Shown here: positions 40,380 to 49,045 of the stretch, one piece after another
How the letters are laid out: each line of letters opens with the position of its first letter
How positions within the stretch are numbered: position 1 is the stretch's first letter
Source of the DNA: JANQIO01 sp038746745
GTDB taxonomy: Bacteria; Pseudomonadota; Gammaproteobacteria; Pseudomonadales; Halieaceae
Assembly (NCBI GenBank): GCA_038746745.1
Contig: JBCDKJ010000002.1
Location: 52,481-116,480, forward strand
Length of the DNA stretch: 64,000 bases
Direction: 5' to 3'
Position numbers and translations under genes: made by a program
The notes under the pieces: model-generated
Told to the model about the DNA's origin: nothing
What the model saw: only the letters and a program-made list of their open reading frames with translations
Database searches by the model: none

Positions 40380-41150
40380 ATGGCGTTTGTGGCCAATCGC
40401 TTGGCGCAACCGGTCATGGGGTGTTTTCGGGTCATGCGGGACCATACCCGCATGGCAAACTACCTGTTTCAAAATCATCGCGGCAGCATACTGGTGAATG
40501 TTGAGGGATCCGTTTTTTTGTTGGATACCGGCACGCCGTTCAGTGTTGCAGACAATCCGATTCCCATCGCCGGCGTCACGTTTCCTGCGGAGACCTGCTA
40601 TCTGGGCATAGACGGCGTGACACTGAGTGAACAGCTAAATACACCGGTCGATGGTCTGATTGGAACCGATATTCTCAGGCACTTTAACCTGGCCGTGTAT
40701 GCCGGGGAGGGCATGGTGCAGTTCAGCCAGCTGCCTGCGTCGGGTGAAATTGTTGTCCCCATTGCTGAGTGCGCCGGAATGCCGGTGGTCGCCCTGCGCG
40801 TTGGCGGACGCGTGTGCCGTATGTTCCTGGATACCGGATCGGGTTTGTCACTACTTCTGCCCGAGCTTCTCAGTGGCACAGAGTCGGTGGGCAATACCAA
40901 CGCCTGGTATCCGCTGGTGGGTAATTACCGCACGCCGTTTTATCGCCTGGAGACCATTTTTGGTGATCGCAACCAGTCGATGCTGTTTGGCGTTGCGCCG
41001 GAGGTGCTGCGACCGGTAATGGAAACCGCCAACGTACACGGCATGCTCGGCACTGAGCTTCTCAAGTTTTATGGCCTGAATCTGTCGCTGCGCGACCGGG
41101 TCATACGGCTGGAAGCCCAGAGCGGCAATCAGCATTTCGAGACTGCCTGA
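40380..41150 (+). CDS. Retropepsin-like aspartic protease homologue with two DTG motifs
   Basis: A 256-residue protein with two aspartic-protease signatures: LLDTGTPFS (Asp49) and FLDTGSGLS (Asp151), each followed about 40 residues on by a hydrophobic-Gly block (GLIGTDILRHF and GMLGTELLKFY). The internal repeat gives a bilobal protein like a miniature pepsin. No signal peptide is clear, and the start is uncertain: ATG at 40380, 40434 and 40452 are all in frame and none has a good ribosome site; 40452 is attractive because the first strand follows. Protease activity is inferred, not shown. Confidence 0.72.
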   Translation: MAFVANRLAQPVMGCFRVMRDHTRMANYLFQNHRGSILVNVEGSVFLLDTGTPFSVADNPIPIAGVTFPAETCYLGIDGVTLSEQLNTPVDGLIGTDILRHFNLAVYAGEGMVQFSQLPASGEIVVPIAECAGMPVVALRVGGRVCRMFLDTGSGLSLLLPELLSGTESVGNTNAWYPLVGNYRTPFYRLETIFGDRNQSMLFGVAPEVLRPVMETANVHGMLGTELLKFYGLNLSLRDRVIRLEAQSGNQHFETA

Positions 41151-41187
41151 CCCCCAAGGCCGCTGTAGTCTGGTTTAATGGAGGTTA

Positions 41188-41952
41188 ATGAACCCTCCGC
41201 ACTACAAACCATGGTTGCTTCTGGCGGTTGGCCTGGTGCTGGTGATCCTGGCCTGGACAGGGAGCCTGGATGCCATCAGTGAGGCCTATGTAGGCGACGC
41301 CCTGCTGGATGCGGGCATCATCTATGGCACCGCGCGCGGCATCAATGCACTGGTGTCCGCCTTACAGGGCACTGAGCTCGATATGTGGCTGGTTACGTTC
41401 TCTATCGGTGAGCTGCTGGACCCGGTAAATGATGTGATAGAGCGGTTTTCCGGCGTTATGACGATTGCCGTGGCCAGCCTCGTAATTCAGCAGTTGCTGC
41501 TGGTGATTGTCTCTGATGTCACGTTCTCTGTAGCGCTTACCGCCCTGTTTGTCGCGACTGCGGCGGCCTGGTTTTTGGCACGAGAAGGTGGCTATCTCGG
41601 GTTGCTGAAGACATTCCTGGTGGTGGCGTTTATTCGCTTTTCTCTGATTCTGGTGGTGCTCGCTAACCTCTGGGTAGATCACGCCTTCCTGCCCAATGCT
41701 GAAAGTCCCGAGCACCGGGTGATGGAGGCATTTTATGGAGACCTGGAAGAGGTCGATCGCACGGTTCGCGGAGAGGGTGAACGCAAGCGCAGCGAGCTGA
41801 GCGGGCAGTTCGATGACCTGCAGCGCAAGGTGGACGAGTTTGTGTCCGGCACGCTGTATATGCTCGGCGCGGTGTTATTGAAGAGCGTGCTGCTCCCCGT
41901 GGGCTTTTTCTGGGGCCTGTATCTGCTGTGCCGCAGACTCTGGGCGCCTTAG
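41188..41952 (+). CDS. Membrane protein of unknown function
   Basis: I do not recognise a family. The product (254 residues) has a membrane helix near residues 6-24, three or four more between about 90 and 165, a charged coiled-coil stretch (about 185-222, with GEGERKRSELSGQFDD), and a last helix (about 225-245) ending CRRLW. GGAGG stands 4 nt before ATG 41188. The gene's last 4 bp overlap the end of the convergent lipocalin gene. Confidence 0.7.
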   Translation: MNPPHYKPWLLLAVGLVLVILAWTGSLDAISEAYVGDALLDAGIIYGTARGINALVSALQGTELDMWLVTFSIGELLDPVNDVIERFSGVMTIAVASLVIQQLLLVIVSDVTFSVALTALFVATAAAWFLAREGGYLGLLKTFLVVAFIRFSLILVVLANLWVDHAFLPNAESPEHRVMEAFYGDLEEVDRTVRGEGERKRSELSGQFDDLQRKVDEFVSGTLYMLGAVLLKSVLLPVGFFWGLYLLCRRLWAP

Positions 41953-42485
41953 CCCGAAATCTCGCTGTGGTCAGGGAAGATCAGCTCGCTGACGTCAAAC
42001 TCCAGCGCTTCCGCCCGCGACACCAGCGTGTTCACGATGTCACGCTCCAGGTCTGGACTGCGCGCAAGAATCCATAGGTAATCGCGACTGGGGCCGACGA
42101 CCATCACCCACTGGTAGTCTTCATCCAGCGCCACGATGTTGTATCCGCCGTAAAACGGCCCGAAGAACGACACCTTGAGCCGATTCCACTTTCCCGCTTC
42201 GATGGGGTAGGCCTTGCCCTCAGCAGAATTCCACTCTCTGTCTTCGTAGTTATAACCCTTGTTCAACACATTGATACCGCCGTCCTCGCGTTTGCTATAG
42301 GTGGCGGTGACGTTGCGCAGATCGCGCTCAAAAGAATGGTCGAGGCGGGCGATTTCGTACCAGGTGCCCAGGTAGCGCTCCGGGTCGACGCTGTCCACCG
42401 CCTCCACGCCGTCGGGCAAACCGGTGCAGGCACTCAGCGCGTAAGCTGACAACAGCGCGAAAAACAGTCTCGGTAGTCGATGCAT
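41949..42485 (-). CDS. blc: Lipocalin lipoprotein (Blc-like)
   Basis: Outer-membrane lipocalin of 178 residues. Lipobox LSAC puts the lipidated Cys at residue 20. The lipocalin marks follow: YLGTWYEIARLDHSFER (first motif), then GGINVLNKGYN, FFGPFYGGYNI and the third motif region YLWILARSPD. This is the bacterial Blc family, thought to bind fatty acids or lysophospholipids in envelope stress. ATG 42485 is chosen from the signal peptide; the longer frame to 42590 lies antisense to the MATE gene start. Confidence 0.93.
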   Translation of the reverse strand: MHRLPRLFFALLSAYALSACTGLPDGVEAVDSVDPERYLGTWYEIARLDHSFERDLRNVTATYSKREDGGINVLNKGYNYEDREWNSAEGKAYPIEAGKWNRLKVSFFGPFYGGYNIVALDEDYQWVMVVGPSRDYLWILARSPDLERDIVNTLVSRAEALEFDVSELIFPDHSEISG

Positions 42486-42566
42486 AGTGGGAATAGTGCA
42501 CGCTTGTCGTGCGACTGTCATCTTCGCGGTGATAGACTTGCGCCCTTTTTTCCCGGATCCAGAACC

Positions 42567-43964
42567 ATGACGGCCCTCCAGCAGACCCATACCGGCCTAC
42601 CGACAGCGCAGCGCAGCACCACGCGCGAGCTGCTGGATATTGCGCTGCCTATGGTCGTGTCGCAGGGTTCCTTTGCAATCATGGTGTTCTGTGACCGCAT
42701 GTTCCTGTCATTCCTGGGCCCGGAATATATTGCCGCCGCGATGGCAGGCGGCGTCTCGGCGTTTTTTACCTGCGCGCTATTCACCGGCACGCTCAGTTAT
42801 GCCAATGCGTTGACGGCCCAGTATTACGGGCGCGGCGACCATAAAAAATGTCCTCGGGTGGTGACCCACGGTGCACTGCTCTCTGTAGCTGCGCTGCCGG
42901 TGGTGGTGCTGGCGGCGGTCGGGGTGTACTGGTTGTTCAGCAAAGTGGGGCACGCAGAGTATCAACTGGCACTGGAGCGCAGCTACTACCGGGTGCTGAT
43001 CGCCGGGGCGATCTTCCTGTTGCTGAAAACGGTCGTCGGGTCTTACTTCGCCGGCATTGGGCGCACGCGCGTGGTGATGATCGCTGACGTGGCTGGCGTT
43101 GCGCTCAATATCCCGCTGTCTTACGTTCTGATTTTCGGCAAGCTTGGCCTGCCTGCCATGGGGATTACCGGTGCCGCCTGGGGTACGGTAATTTCAGGCG
43201 CATTCTCTTTGGGCATCTTTTTGTTGTTCTTCTTCGGCAGGCAGCATCGCCAGCAATTCGCTGTGTCCGAGGCCTTCCAGCTTGATCGCGGGCTGACCGG
43301 GCGCTATCTGCGTCTCGGTATACCGTCTGGCTTTGAGATGTTCATGAACGTCGGGACCTTCAATCTGTTTGTTCTGATGTTTCAGTCCTATGGGGTTGCA
43401 GCGGGTGCAGCGGCGGCGATTGTCTTCAACTGGGACATGATGTCTTTTGTACCCATGGTAGGCCTGCACATCGCGGTTATCAGCCTGATTGGTCGATACG
43501 TGGGGGCGAATGATATGAGCCAGACTAACGCCGTGATACTGGCGGGCTTTAAGCTGGCCTGTGGCTATGCGGGCACGCTGGGTTTGGTGTTTGTGGTATT
43601 CCGCTCACCGCTGGTGGGCCTGTTTGCGCAGTCCGACGCCGACTTCAGTGAGATCCTGGAACTGGGCAGCTTTATGATGGTGGGCCTGGCCTGCTACGTG
43701 TTGGCCGATGCCACCGTACTGGTCGCTGGCGGAACGCTGCGAGGCGCCGGCGATACCCGCTGGCTGATGACAGTTTCCATCGCCTTACACTGCCTGATGG
43801 TGTTTGCGCAGTACCTCATCATCATGGTCTATGACCTGGGGCCACGCACCTCCTGGATTGCATTTGTCGCCATGATTATTCTGCTGGCGCTGGCGTTTCT
43901 CGGCCGCCTGCTGGGGGGTGTCTGGCGCCAGCCCGAGCGCCTGGCGCGGGTGATGGCGGAGTAG
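42567..43964 (+). CDS. MATE family efflux transporter
   Basis: Twelve-helix Na+ or H+ coupled drug/organic-cation exporter of 465 residues. It begins with the conserved LDIALPMVVSQGSFAIMVFCDRMFLSFLG region, quoted here as residues 25-55, and has the second half repeat IPSGFEMFMNVGTFNLFV. Start ATG 42567 fits this; the longer frame starts inside the lipocalin leader. It is divergent from the lipocalin gene across about 80 nt. Substrate unknown. Confidence 0.9.
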   Translation: MTALQQTHTGLPTAQRSTTRELLDIALPMVVSQGSFAIMVFCDRMFLSFLGPEYIAAAMAGGVSAFFTCALFTGTLSYANALTAQYYGRGDHKKCPRVVTHGALLSVAALPVVVLAAVGVYWLFSKVGHAEYQLALERSYYRVLIAGAIFLLLKTVVGSYFAGIGRTRVVMIADVAGVALNIPLSYVLIFGKLGLPAMGITGAAWGTVISGAFSLGIFLLFFFGRQHRQQFAVSEAFQLDRGLTGRYLRLGIPSGFEMFMNVGTFNLFVLMFQSYGVAAGAAAAIVFNWDMMSFVPMVGLHIAVISLIGRYVGANDMSQTNAVILAGFKLACGYAGTLGLVFVVFRSPLVGLFAQSDADFSEILELGSFMMVGLACYVLADATVLVAGGTLRGAGDTRWLMTVSIALHCLMVFAQYLIIMVYDLGPRTSWIAFVAMIILLALAFLGRLLGGVWRQPERLARVMAE

Positions 43965-44086
43965 GCGGCGCGCAAAACCCTCCGCTATGTATACTGGCCG
44001 CACGCGGCAGTCCGCCCTGTGCGGCGGTATCAGCAGAAGAAACAGCAGAATGAAACACAGAACGGAAATAGAAACAGGAGCAATAC

Positions 44087-44461
44087 ATGTACAGTCACAT
44101 CATGGTCGGCGCCAACGACATCGAAGCGTCCCGCGCCTTTTACAATGCAACCCTCGGCGCACTCGGCTACCCCGAGGGCGTCATGGACGAGAAAGGACGC
44201 GTATTCTGGATTACCGATGCGGGTATCTTTTCCATCACGACGCCGATTAATGGCGAGCCTGCATCGGCGGGCAATGGCAGTACCATTGGGTTTTCTGTGA
44301 CCGGACCCGAACAGGGTGACGCCTGGCACGCCGCAGGACTGGCCAGCGGCGGCACCACCTGTGAGGAGCCACCTGGTATCCGTGACGGCGCAATGCCCAT
44401 GTATCTGGCGTATCTACGGGATCCGTCTGGCAACAAAGTGTGTGCACTCTGCCGCATGTAA
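44087..44461 (+). CDS. VOC family (glyoxalase/bleomycin-resistance fold) protein
   Basis: Small metalloprotein-fold enzyme of 124 residues. It starts MYSHIMVGANDIEASRAFYN, the usual first VOC strand and helix, with His4 as a likely metal ligand, and closes with YLAYLRDPSGNKVCALCRM, the usual final strand although the family Glu is replaced. GGAGC lies 7 nt before ATG 44087. Members include glyoxalase I, dioxygenases and resistance proteins, so the reaction is unknown. Confidence 0.9.
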   Translation: MYSHIMVGANDIEASRAFYNATLGALGYPEGVMDEKGRVFWITDAGIFSITTPINGEPASAGNGSTIGFSVTGPEQGDAWHAAGLASGGTTCEEPPGIRDGAMPMYLAYLRDPSGNKVCALCRM

Positions 44462-44468
44462 TGACACA

Positions 44469-44497
44469 GGCGGGCCTTCTACTACCGAGCGCCCGCC
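44469..44497 (+). other. GC-rich hairpin between two genes
   Basis: GGCGGGC (44469) and GCCCGCC (44491) form a 7-bp stem with a 15-nt loop just beyond the VOC gene. There is no T run, so it may be an RNA-stabilising or weak terminating hairpin. Confidence 0.35.
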
Positions 44498-44529
44498 CGT
44501 TCAATCACCCGTCCTAAAGCTCCACACCT

Positions 44530-44715
44530 ATGGCTGATGTACTCCCTTTCAAAAAGAAGTCCCTGAAAGAAAAGCACAAGGGAAATACCCTGTGCCGTAA
44601 TGGTCACCACAAGTGGCAGCTCGAGACGGAAAAACGCTTCGATGTGAAGCAGGGCAAACTGGTGACGAGTTACCGCTGTATTCGCTGCGGTAAAACCAAA
44701 AACGTAGCCCGCTAG
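44530..44715 (+). CDS. Small conserved zinc-ribbon-like protein
   Basis: A 61-residue basic protein of a type common as a conserved hypothetical in gammaproteobacteria. The pattern Cys22, His26/His27, then Cys50-x2-Cys53 (RCIRCGKTK) suggests one zinc ribbon. It starts MADVLPFKKK. No signal peptide or membrane helix. Its partner is unknown; nucleic-acid binding is a guess from charge. No obvious ribosome site precedes ATG 44530. Confidence 0.75.
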   Translation: MADVLPFKKKSLKEKHKGNTLCRNGHHKWQLETEKRFDVKQGKLVTSYRCIRCGKTKNVAR

Positions 44716-44775
44716 TTATCAGATTTCAGCGATAGGCTGGAACCCCGACGTGACGATGTAGAGCGGCTTACCACG

Positions 44776-45915
44776 CTAGGGCGAGTAGCCCGTCAGGGCA
44801 TTGGTGAAGGCCGCGAAAACACGGTCGCCATCGGTTTGCATGCACACCTTGGTAACGGCGCCGGCTTCGGCGTCGACCACCTGGCCGGCAGTCGCCGCTG
44901 CCAGATGGAGCCGCGTGCCGCCCGCGGCATTGACTTTGGGCATGCTGGTATCGGAGCTTTTCAAAAACGGTGACGGTCCGGCAAACTCAGCCACTGCCGT
45001 GACGGGTATGGCATCGCCCCCGCACAGGGAGGGCTGTGCCGCGACCACAGCGGCCATGACGTCCCAGAAGTAGTATTCCTTGGTATCAATAAACCAGCGA
45101 TTTTTGTCGAACACCTGGTCGACAAACTCAGACACCGGCCCGCTCACGCGCGCTTTGAACTGATCTGCGAAAGGGTGAGTAATACGCACGGTGTTCGTAA
45201 CGTCCAGGCCCACCATCACCTTGGCGAGCTTGTCTGCCTCCAGGGTTTGTTTCGCTGCGATCGGGTCGATGTAGAAATTCCACTCCGACACCGTATTGGG
45301 ATTGTCCGCTGTAATGTTCGGGACAATGATATTGCCCGGCGCCCTGTAACTGCCGCCCATCATGATCAGTTCAGAGACGCGCTCCCGGTCTGCCGGGTAG
45401 CGTGCCAGCCACTGGGCCATATTGGTCATGGGACCTACCGCTACAATGCCCACCGGCTCAGGGCTTGCGCTGATGATCTGGTGTATCAGGTCCACCGCGT
45501 GGCCGTCGGAGGCCGTGTTCGACACCGGGTTGTCGATCCACTGGCTCATATCGATACCCGACAGGGTGTCTGAATCCACCTGCCAGGGGTCCGGGAATAC
45601 AAAGAAACCCTCCAGCGGATAATCATCGCCGCAGGCTACCGGCACCTCTGACTTGCCCGCCAGGCTGAGCAGGTTTCTGGCGTTATCAAGGCCCGGCTGG
45701 CAGTGAGATTCGCCGCTGGCGGATATGGTAATACCAACCACGTCGGTGCTGGGCTCAGCCAGCAAATACAGCAGGCCCAGCCAGTCATCAATCGCCATGT
45801 CGGTGTCGTAGATGATGGGTCGCGCCGACGCCTGCGCCGCCGTGAGCGTGACGGTGGCCAGCAAAAAGGCGCTGAGAAAATAACGCACGAGGGCGGTGGA
45901 AGAGGCGAAGGGCAT
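44776..45915 (-). CDS. Exported inosine-uridine preferring nucleoside hydrolase
   Basis: Nucleoside N-ribohydrolase family of 379 residues. A signal peptide (about 1-30, ending QASA) shows export. The calcium-binding start motif is present as YDTDMAIDDWLGL, where the family usually has DTDxGxDD, so the Gly is Ala here. Other family parts are VAVGPMTNMAQWL, MMGGSYRAPGN and EWNFYIDPIAA. A periplasmic location suits salvage of nucleosides from outside the cell. Confidence 0.88.
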   Translation of the reverse strand: MPFASSTALVRYFLSAFLLATVTLTAAQASARPIIYDTDMAIDDWLGLLYLLAEPSTDVVGITISASGESHCQPGLDNARNLLSLAGKSEVPVACGDDYPLEGFFVFPDPWQVDSDTLSGIDMSQWIDNPVSNTASDGHAVDLIHQIISASPEPVGIVAVGPMTNMAQWLARYPADRERVSELIMMGGSYRAPGNIIVPNITADNPNTVSEWNFYIDPIAAKQTLEADKLAKVMVGLDVTNTVRITHPFADQFKARVSGPVSEFVDQVFDKNRWFIDTKEYYFWDVMAAVVAAQPSLCGGDAIPVTAVAEFAGPSPFLKSSDTSMPKVNAAGGTRLHLAAATAGQVVDAEAGAVTKVCMQTDGDRVFAAFTNALTGYSP

Positions 45916-46045
45916 AACCGGTGCTCACAATAAATGAGCACGCAGTGTAGCGCCGCTGCACCGGGCTCACTAGACCAACATGGCATTGACGCCATGCTGT
46001 GTTAGGTTCCTGTGCCATCACTTTACTTTTCGGTAGGAGAACCCC

Positions 46046-46735
46046 ATGAGCCGTGTGATGTACAACGCATCCATTCAAACCTTCAGTCACCATCTTAAAA
46101 ACCTGTCAGCCATGCTGAAAAAGGCGCGCAAGGATGCCAAGCAACGCGGTATCGAGGAGAGTGTGTTGATCAGTGCGCGGCTGGCACCGGACATGTTTCC
46201 GCTGAATGCCCAGGTCATGATCGCCTGTGACCACGCCAAAGGCTGCGCAGCCAGGCTGGCGGGCTTGCAGCCGCCGTCCTTCGAGGACGATCAGGTCACC
46301 TTTGAGGCGCTGGACACCCGCATCCGTGAGACGCTGGCCTATATCCGCACCGTCAAGGTGGCGCAGCTAGAGGGCAGTGCCGAGCGGGTGGTGCCGCTGG
46401 ACTTGCCGGTGGGCAAACTGCGCTTCAATGGCAGCGATTATCTGCACCACTGGGCGTTGCCGAACTTTTATTTTCACGTGACCACGGCCTACGCCATTCT
46501 TCGTCATAACGGCGTGGCGCTGGGTAAAGGCGACTTTCTCGGCAAGATTCCAGGGGTGGTGGCCAGCGGTCCCATTGCCAAAATGATGGGTCTCAAAACG
46601 GAGACCGCCAGGAAGAAGGCGCCGACGAAAAAGACCGCTGCCAAAGGCACGGCTTCCAGTAAGCGCTACATGGCGAAGTCGACCAACAAGAAGCCGGTGG
46701 CGGGTGAGCGACCTGCTCGGCGTAAGAAGACCTGA
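46046..46735 (+). CDS. DUF1993 family protein with a Lys-rich tail
   Basis: The first ~180 residues match DUF1993: FSHHLKNLSAMLKKA, SARLAPDMFPLNAQV and HWALPNFYFHVTTAYAILRHNG, a DinB-like four-helix bundle of unknown activity. After GKIPG the remaining ~45 residues are a Lys/Ala/Thr-rich basic tail (KKAPTKKTAAKGT and on to RRKKT), absent from most relatives. AGGAG lies 7 nt before ATG 46046. The tail resembles that of the acyltransferase at 3476. Confidence 0.88.
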   Translation: MSRVMYNASIQTFSHHLKNLSAMLKKARKDAKQRGIEESVLISARLAPDMFPLNAQVMIACDHAKGCAARLAGLQPPSFEDDQVTFEALDTRIRETLAYIRTVKVAQLEGSAERVVPLDLPVGKLRFNGSDYLHHWALPNFYFHVTTAYAILRHNGVALGKGDFLGKIPGVVASGPIAKMMGLKTETARKKAPTKKTAAKGTASSKRYMAKSTNKKPVAGERPARRKKT

Positions 46736-46891
46736 TGCAAGTATCTATGCGCAGGCCTGTGCCCTATAGGTCTGGCGGGAGACCTGCTGCAGCGGCCGGC
46801 ACTGCGAGGCCGCACCGATGTTACGGAAGCCACTGCCGTGCAAGCCCCGGCCGGATACACTGTGTGATGGGAGCTAAGCAGAGGCGAGCTC

Positions 46892-48214
46892 GTGTCACTT
46901 AGAAACCGGCTGTTTCAGAAAGGCAGCATAGCCACTCTCGCTGTGCTGCGCGTGGCGGACTACTACATCAGCGGCAGCAATATGGGCCGCAGCATTGCCG
47001 AGGCTAGACGCGACCCGCACACTGGCTATAAGTACCTGCGCGATCTGGGTCCGGTGGTGCGTAACTACGCTAGTCGCGGCTGGCTGGTGGTGGGCTGGGA
47101 CGCCATCCGCGATGCCTCGACCGATCCGCGCTTCGGTAACGATATGCGCAAAAACCGGTTTCTTTCGAAAGTACTGCGGGCCTCTGCCGATGGTAAGCCG
47201 GTACCGGTTCTGGATAGCCCCTCAATGGTGGTGCTGGACCCGCCCGACCATATCCGGCTGCGCAAATTAGTGTCGCAGGGCTTCACCAACCGCTACGTGC
47301 AATCGCTGGCCCCGAATATCGAGCGCATAGTCGACCAGTGTCTCGAAGGCCTTGATGCAGACCAGGGCAGCTTTGATGTGGTGGAGGCGCTGGCGAGGCC
47401 ACTGCCAGCTATCGTCATCGCTGAAATGCTGGGCCTGCCCGAACAAGACCGCAAACAGTTTCGCGCCTGGGCTGAGCAGATTCTGGGCATTACCGCGATT
47501 GGTCAGCCCGAGCTGATAGAACAGGCCGCCCAGGCCAATATGGAGCTGTTGGAATACTTCAAACGCATCATTGATAAGAAGCGCCGCGAGCCCGGGGACG
47601 ACATCATTAGCGAGTTGATTACCGCGGAGGAGGAGGGCGATCGGCTTAGCGCCAGTGAGATGTATGCCACTTGCACGCTGCTATTGAACGCGGGCCATCT
47701 GACCACCACCAGCCTGATTGGCACAGGCCTGTGGTGCCTGCTGACCCATCCGGAACAACTCGAAAAGTTGCGCGCAGATCGCAGCCTGATGGATAACGCC
47801 ATTGAGGAGATGCTGCGCTATGAAGCGCCGGTGCAATTCGTGCCGCGTTTTGCCCTGGAGCCTCTGGAATTTTACGGCTGCCGTATCAAGAAGAACCAAC
47901 TGGTGCTGTTGATGATTGCCGCCGCCAACCGCGACGAGGCGGCCAATCCCAACCCGGACCGTTTCGACATCACGCGGGAGAAAGTAAAGCATGTCGCCTT
48001 CGGGCACGGTATTCACCTGTGCCTGGGGCTATCCCTGGCGAGGCTGGAAGCAAAGATTGCATTCAATGCACTGTTGGATCGCTTCGATGATCTCACCCTG
48101 CTGGATGCAGCACCGCTCTGGTCTGAGAATGCGCTGGTGCGCAGCGTAGACCGGCTGCGCGTCCGCTATCGTCTGGCCGCAGGCCCGACCACGGCAATAG
48201 CTTCACAGGCTTAA
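46892..48214 (+). CDS. Cytochrome P450
   Basis: Soluble bacterial class I P450 of 440 residues. The haem loop is FGHGIHLCLGLSLAR with Cys377 as thiolate ligand; the ExxR helix is EEMLRYEAPVQF (about 298-310). The I-helix reads LLNAGHLTTTSLIG, with Leu270 where the usual acidic residue of the (A/G)Gx(D/E)T motif stands; Thr271 is kept. It starts with GTG 46892 behind GAGG. It overlaps the convergent enoyl-CoA hydratase by 4 bp. Electron-transfer partners are not adjacent. Substrate unknown. Confidence 0.94.
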   Translation: MSLRNRLFQKGSIATLAVLRVADYYISGSNMGRSIAEARRDPHTGYKYLRDLGPVVRNYASRGWLVVGWDAIRDASTDPRFGNDMRKNRFLSKVLRASADGKPVPVLDSPSMVVLDPPDHIRLRKLVSQGFTNRYVQSLAPNIERIVDQCLEGLDADQGSFDVVEALARPLPAIVIAEMLGLPEQDRKQFRAWAEQILGITAIGQPELIEQAAQANMELLEYFKRIIDKKRREPGDDIISELITAEEEGDRLSASEMYATCTLLLNAGHLTTTSLIGTGLWCLLTHPEQLEKLRADRSLMDNAIEEMLRYEAPVQFVPRFALEPLEFYGCRIKKNQLVLLMIAAANRDEAANPNPDRFDITREKVKHVAFGHGIHLCLGLSLARLEAKIAFNALLDRFDDLTLLDAAPLWSENALVRSVDRLRVRYRLAAGPTTAIASQA

Positions 48215-49023
48215 TCGTCCCACCCGTCTGGCCAGTCTCTCGACACCGAACCCGTCCACTGTGGCGGGCGTTTTTCAAACCAGGCCGCGCCGCCCTCGAC
48301 GGCGTCAGGCTGCTGCATGCTGTGGTGCAGTGCCCGGGTTTCAAGATCAATCATTTCGTTGAGGTCCTTGTGCATGCCCTGCCACAGCAGTCTTTTGTGC
48401 AGGCCCATCACCAGGGGTGCGCACTGCTGCGCCATCTCTTCCGCCAGCTCCAGCGCAGTGGGCAGCACCGCCTCCGCAGCCACCACTCTGGAGGCCAGTC
48501 CCCAGTCACCGGCTTCTGCTCCGGTAAGCCGCGGCGCCCGCACCAGCAGTTCAAAGGCACGCTCAAAACCCACAACTCGCGGGAGTACACTCTCCATGGC
48601 GAAATCCGCCACCACGCCCCGCCGGTTTTGCAGAAAGCCGTATTTTCCCTCCTCGGCGAATACCCGTAAGTCTGCCTGCATAGCAATACTCAACCCCACG
48701 CCAATGGCGTGGCCATTGCAGGCAGCGATGACCGGTTTGCGCACATCCCAGGCCTGGAAGGACAGCGGACAGGAGCTAAAGTCCGCCTCTGCATCGCCGA
48801 AAGTGTCCCCGCCGGCTGACAGATCAGCACCCGCACAAAAACTCGTGCCGCTGCCGGTGACGATCACTACCTTAACGGCATCGTCGGCATCGCAACGCTG
48901 ATACGCCTCACCCAGGGCCGTCATCATTGGCCCGGTTAGCGTGTTTTGCGCGTCTGGCCGGTTGAACGTGATCAGCGCGATGCCGTCTGCTACGTCAAGG
49001 CTGAGGTCTTCCGTGGATGGCAT
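48211..49023 (-). CDS. Enoyl-CoA hydratase/isomerase family protein
   Basis: Crotonase-fold acyl-CoA enzyme of 270 residues. Seen: ITFNRPDAQNTLTG, the oxyanion loop GTSFCAGADLSAGG, and ACNGHAIGVGLSIAMQADLR with the second oxyanion helix. The catalytic Glu positions of true hydratases fall in the GFLQNRRGVVADF region, where Arg and Val occur in place of the usual Glu, so it may be an isomerase or another crotonase-type enzyme. It lies 22 nt downstream of the aminotransferase gene on the same strand. Confidence 0.9.
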   Translation of the reverse strand: MPSTEDLSLDVADGIALITFNRPDAQNTLTGPMMTALGEAYQRCDADDAVKVVIVTGSGTSFCAGADLSAGGDTFGDAEADFSSCPLSFQAWDVRKPVIAACNGHAIGVGLSIAMQADLRVFAEEGKYGFLQNRRGVVADFAMESVLPRVVGFERAFELLVRAPRLTGAEAGDWGLASRVVAAEAVLPTALELAEEMAQQCAPLVMGLHKRLLWQGMHKDLNEMIDLETRALHHSMQQPDAVEGGAAWFEKRPPQWTGSVSRDWPDGWDD

Positions 49024-49045
49024 CCGGGGCGGGCTCGTCTACGCG

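Noticed and set aside
44469..44497. GC-rich hairpin considered as a terminator
   Set aside because: There is no T run behind it on either strand, so it is listed only as a hairpin.
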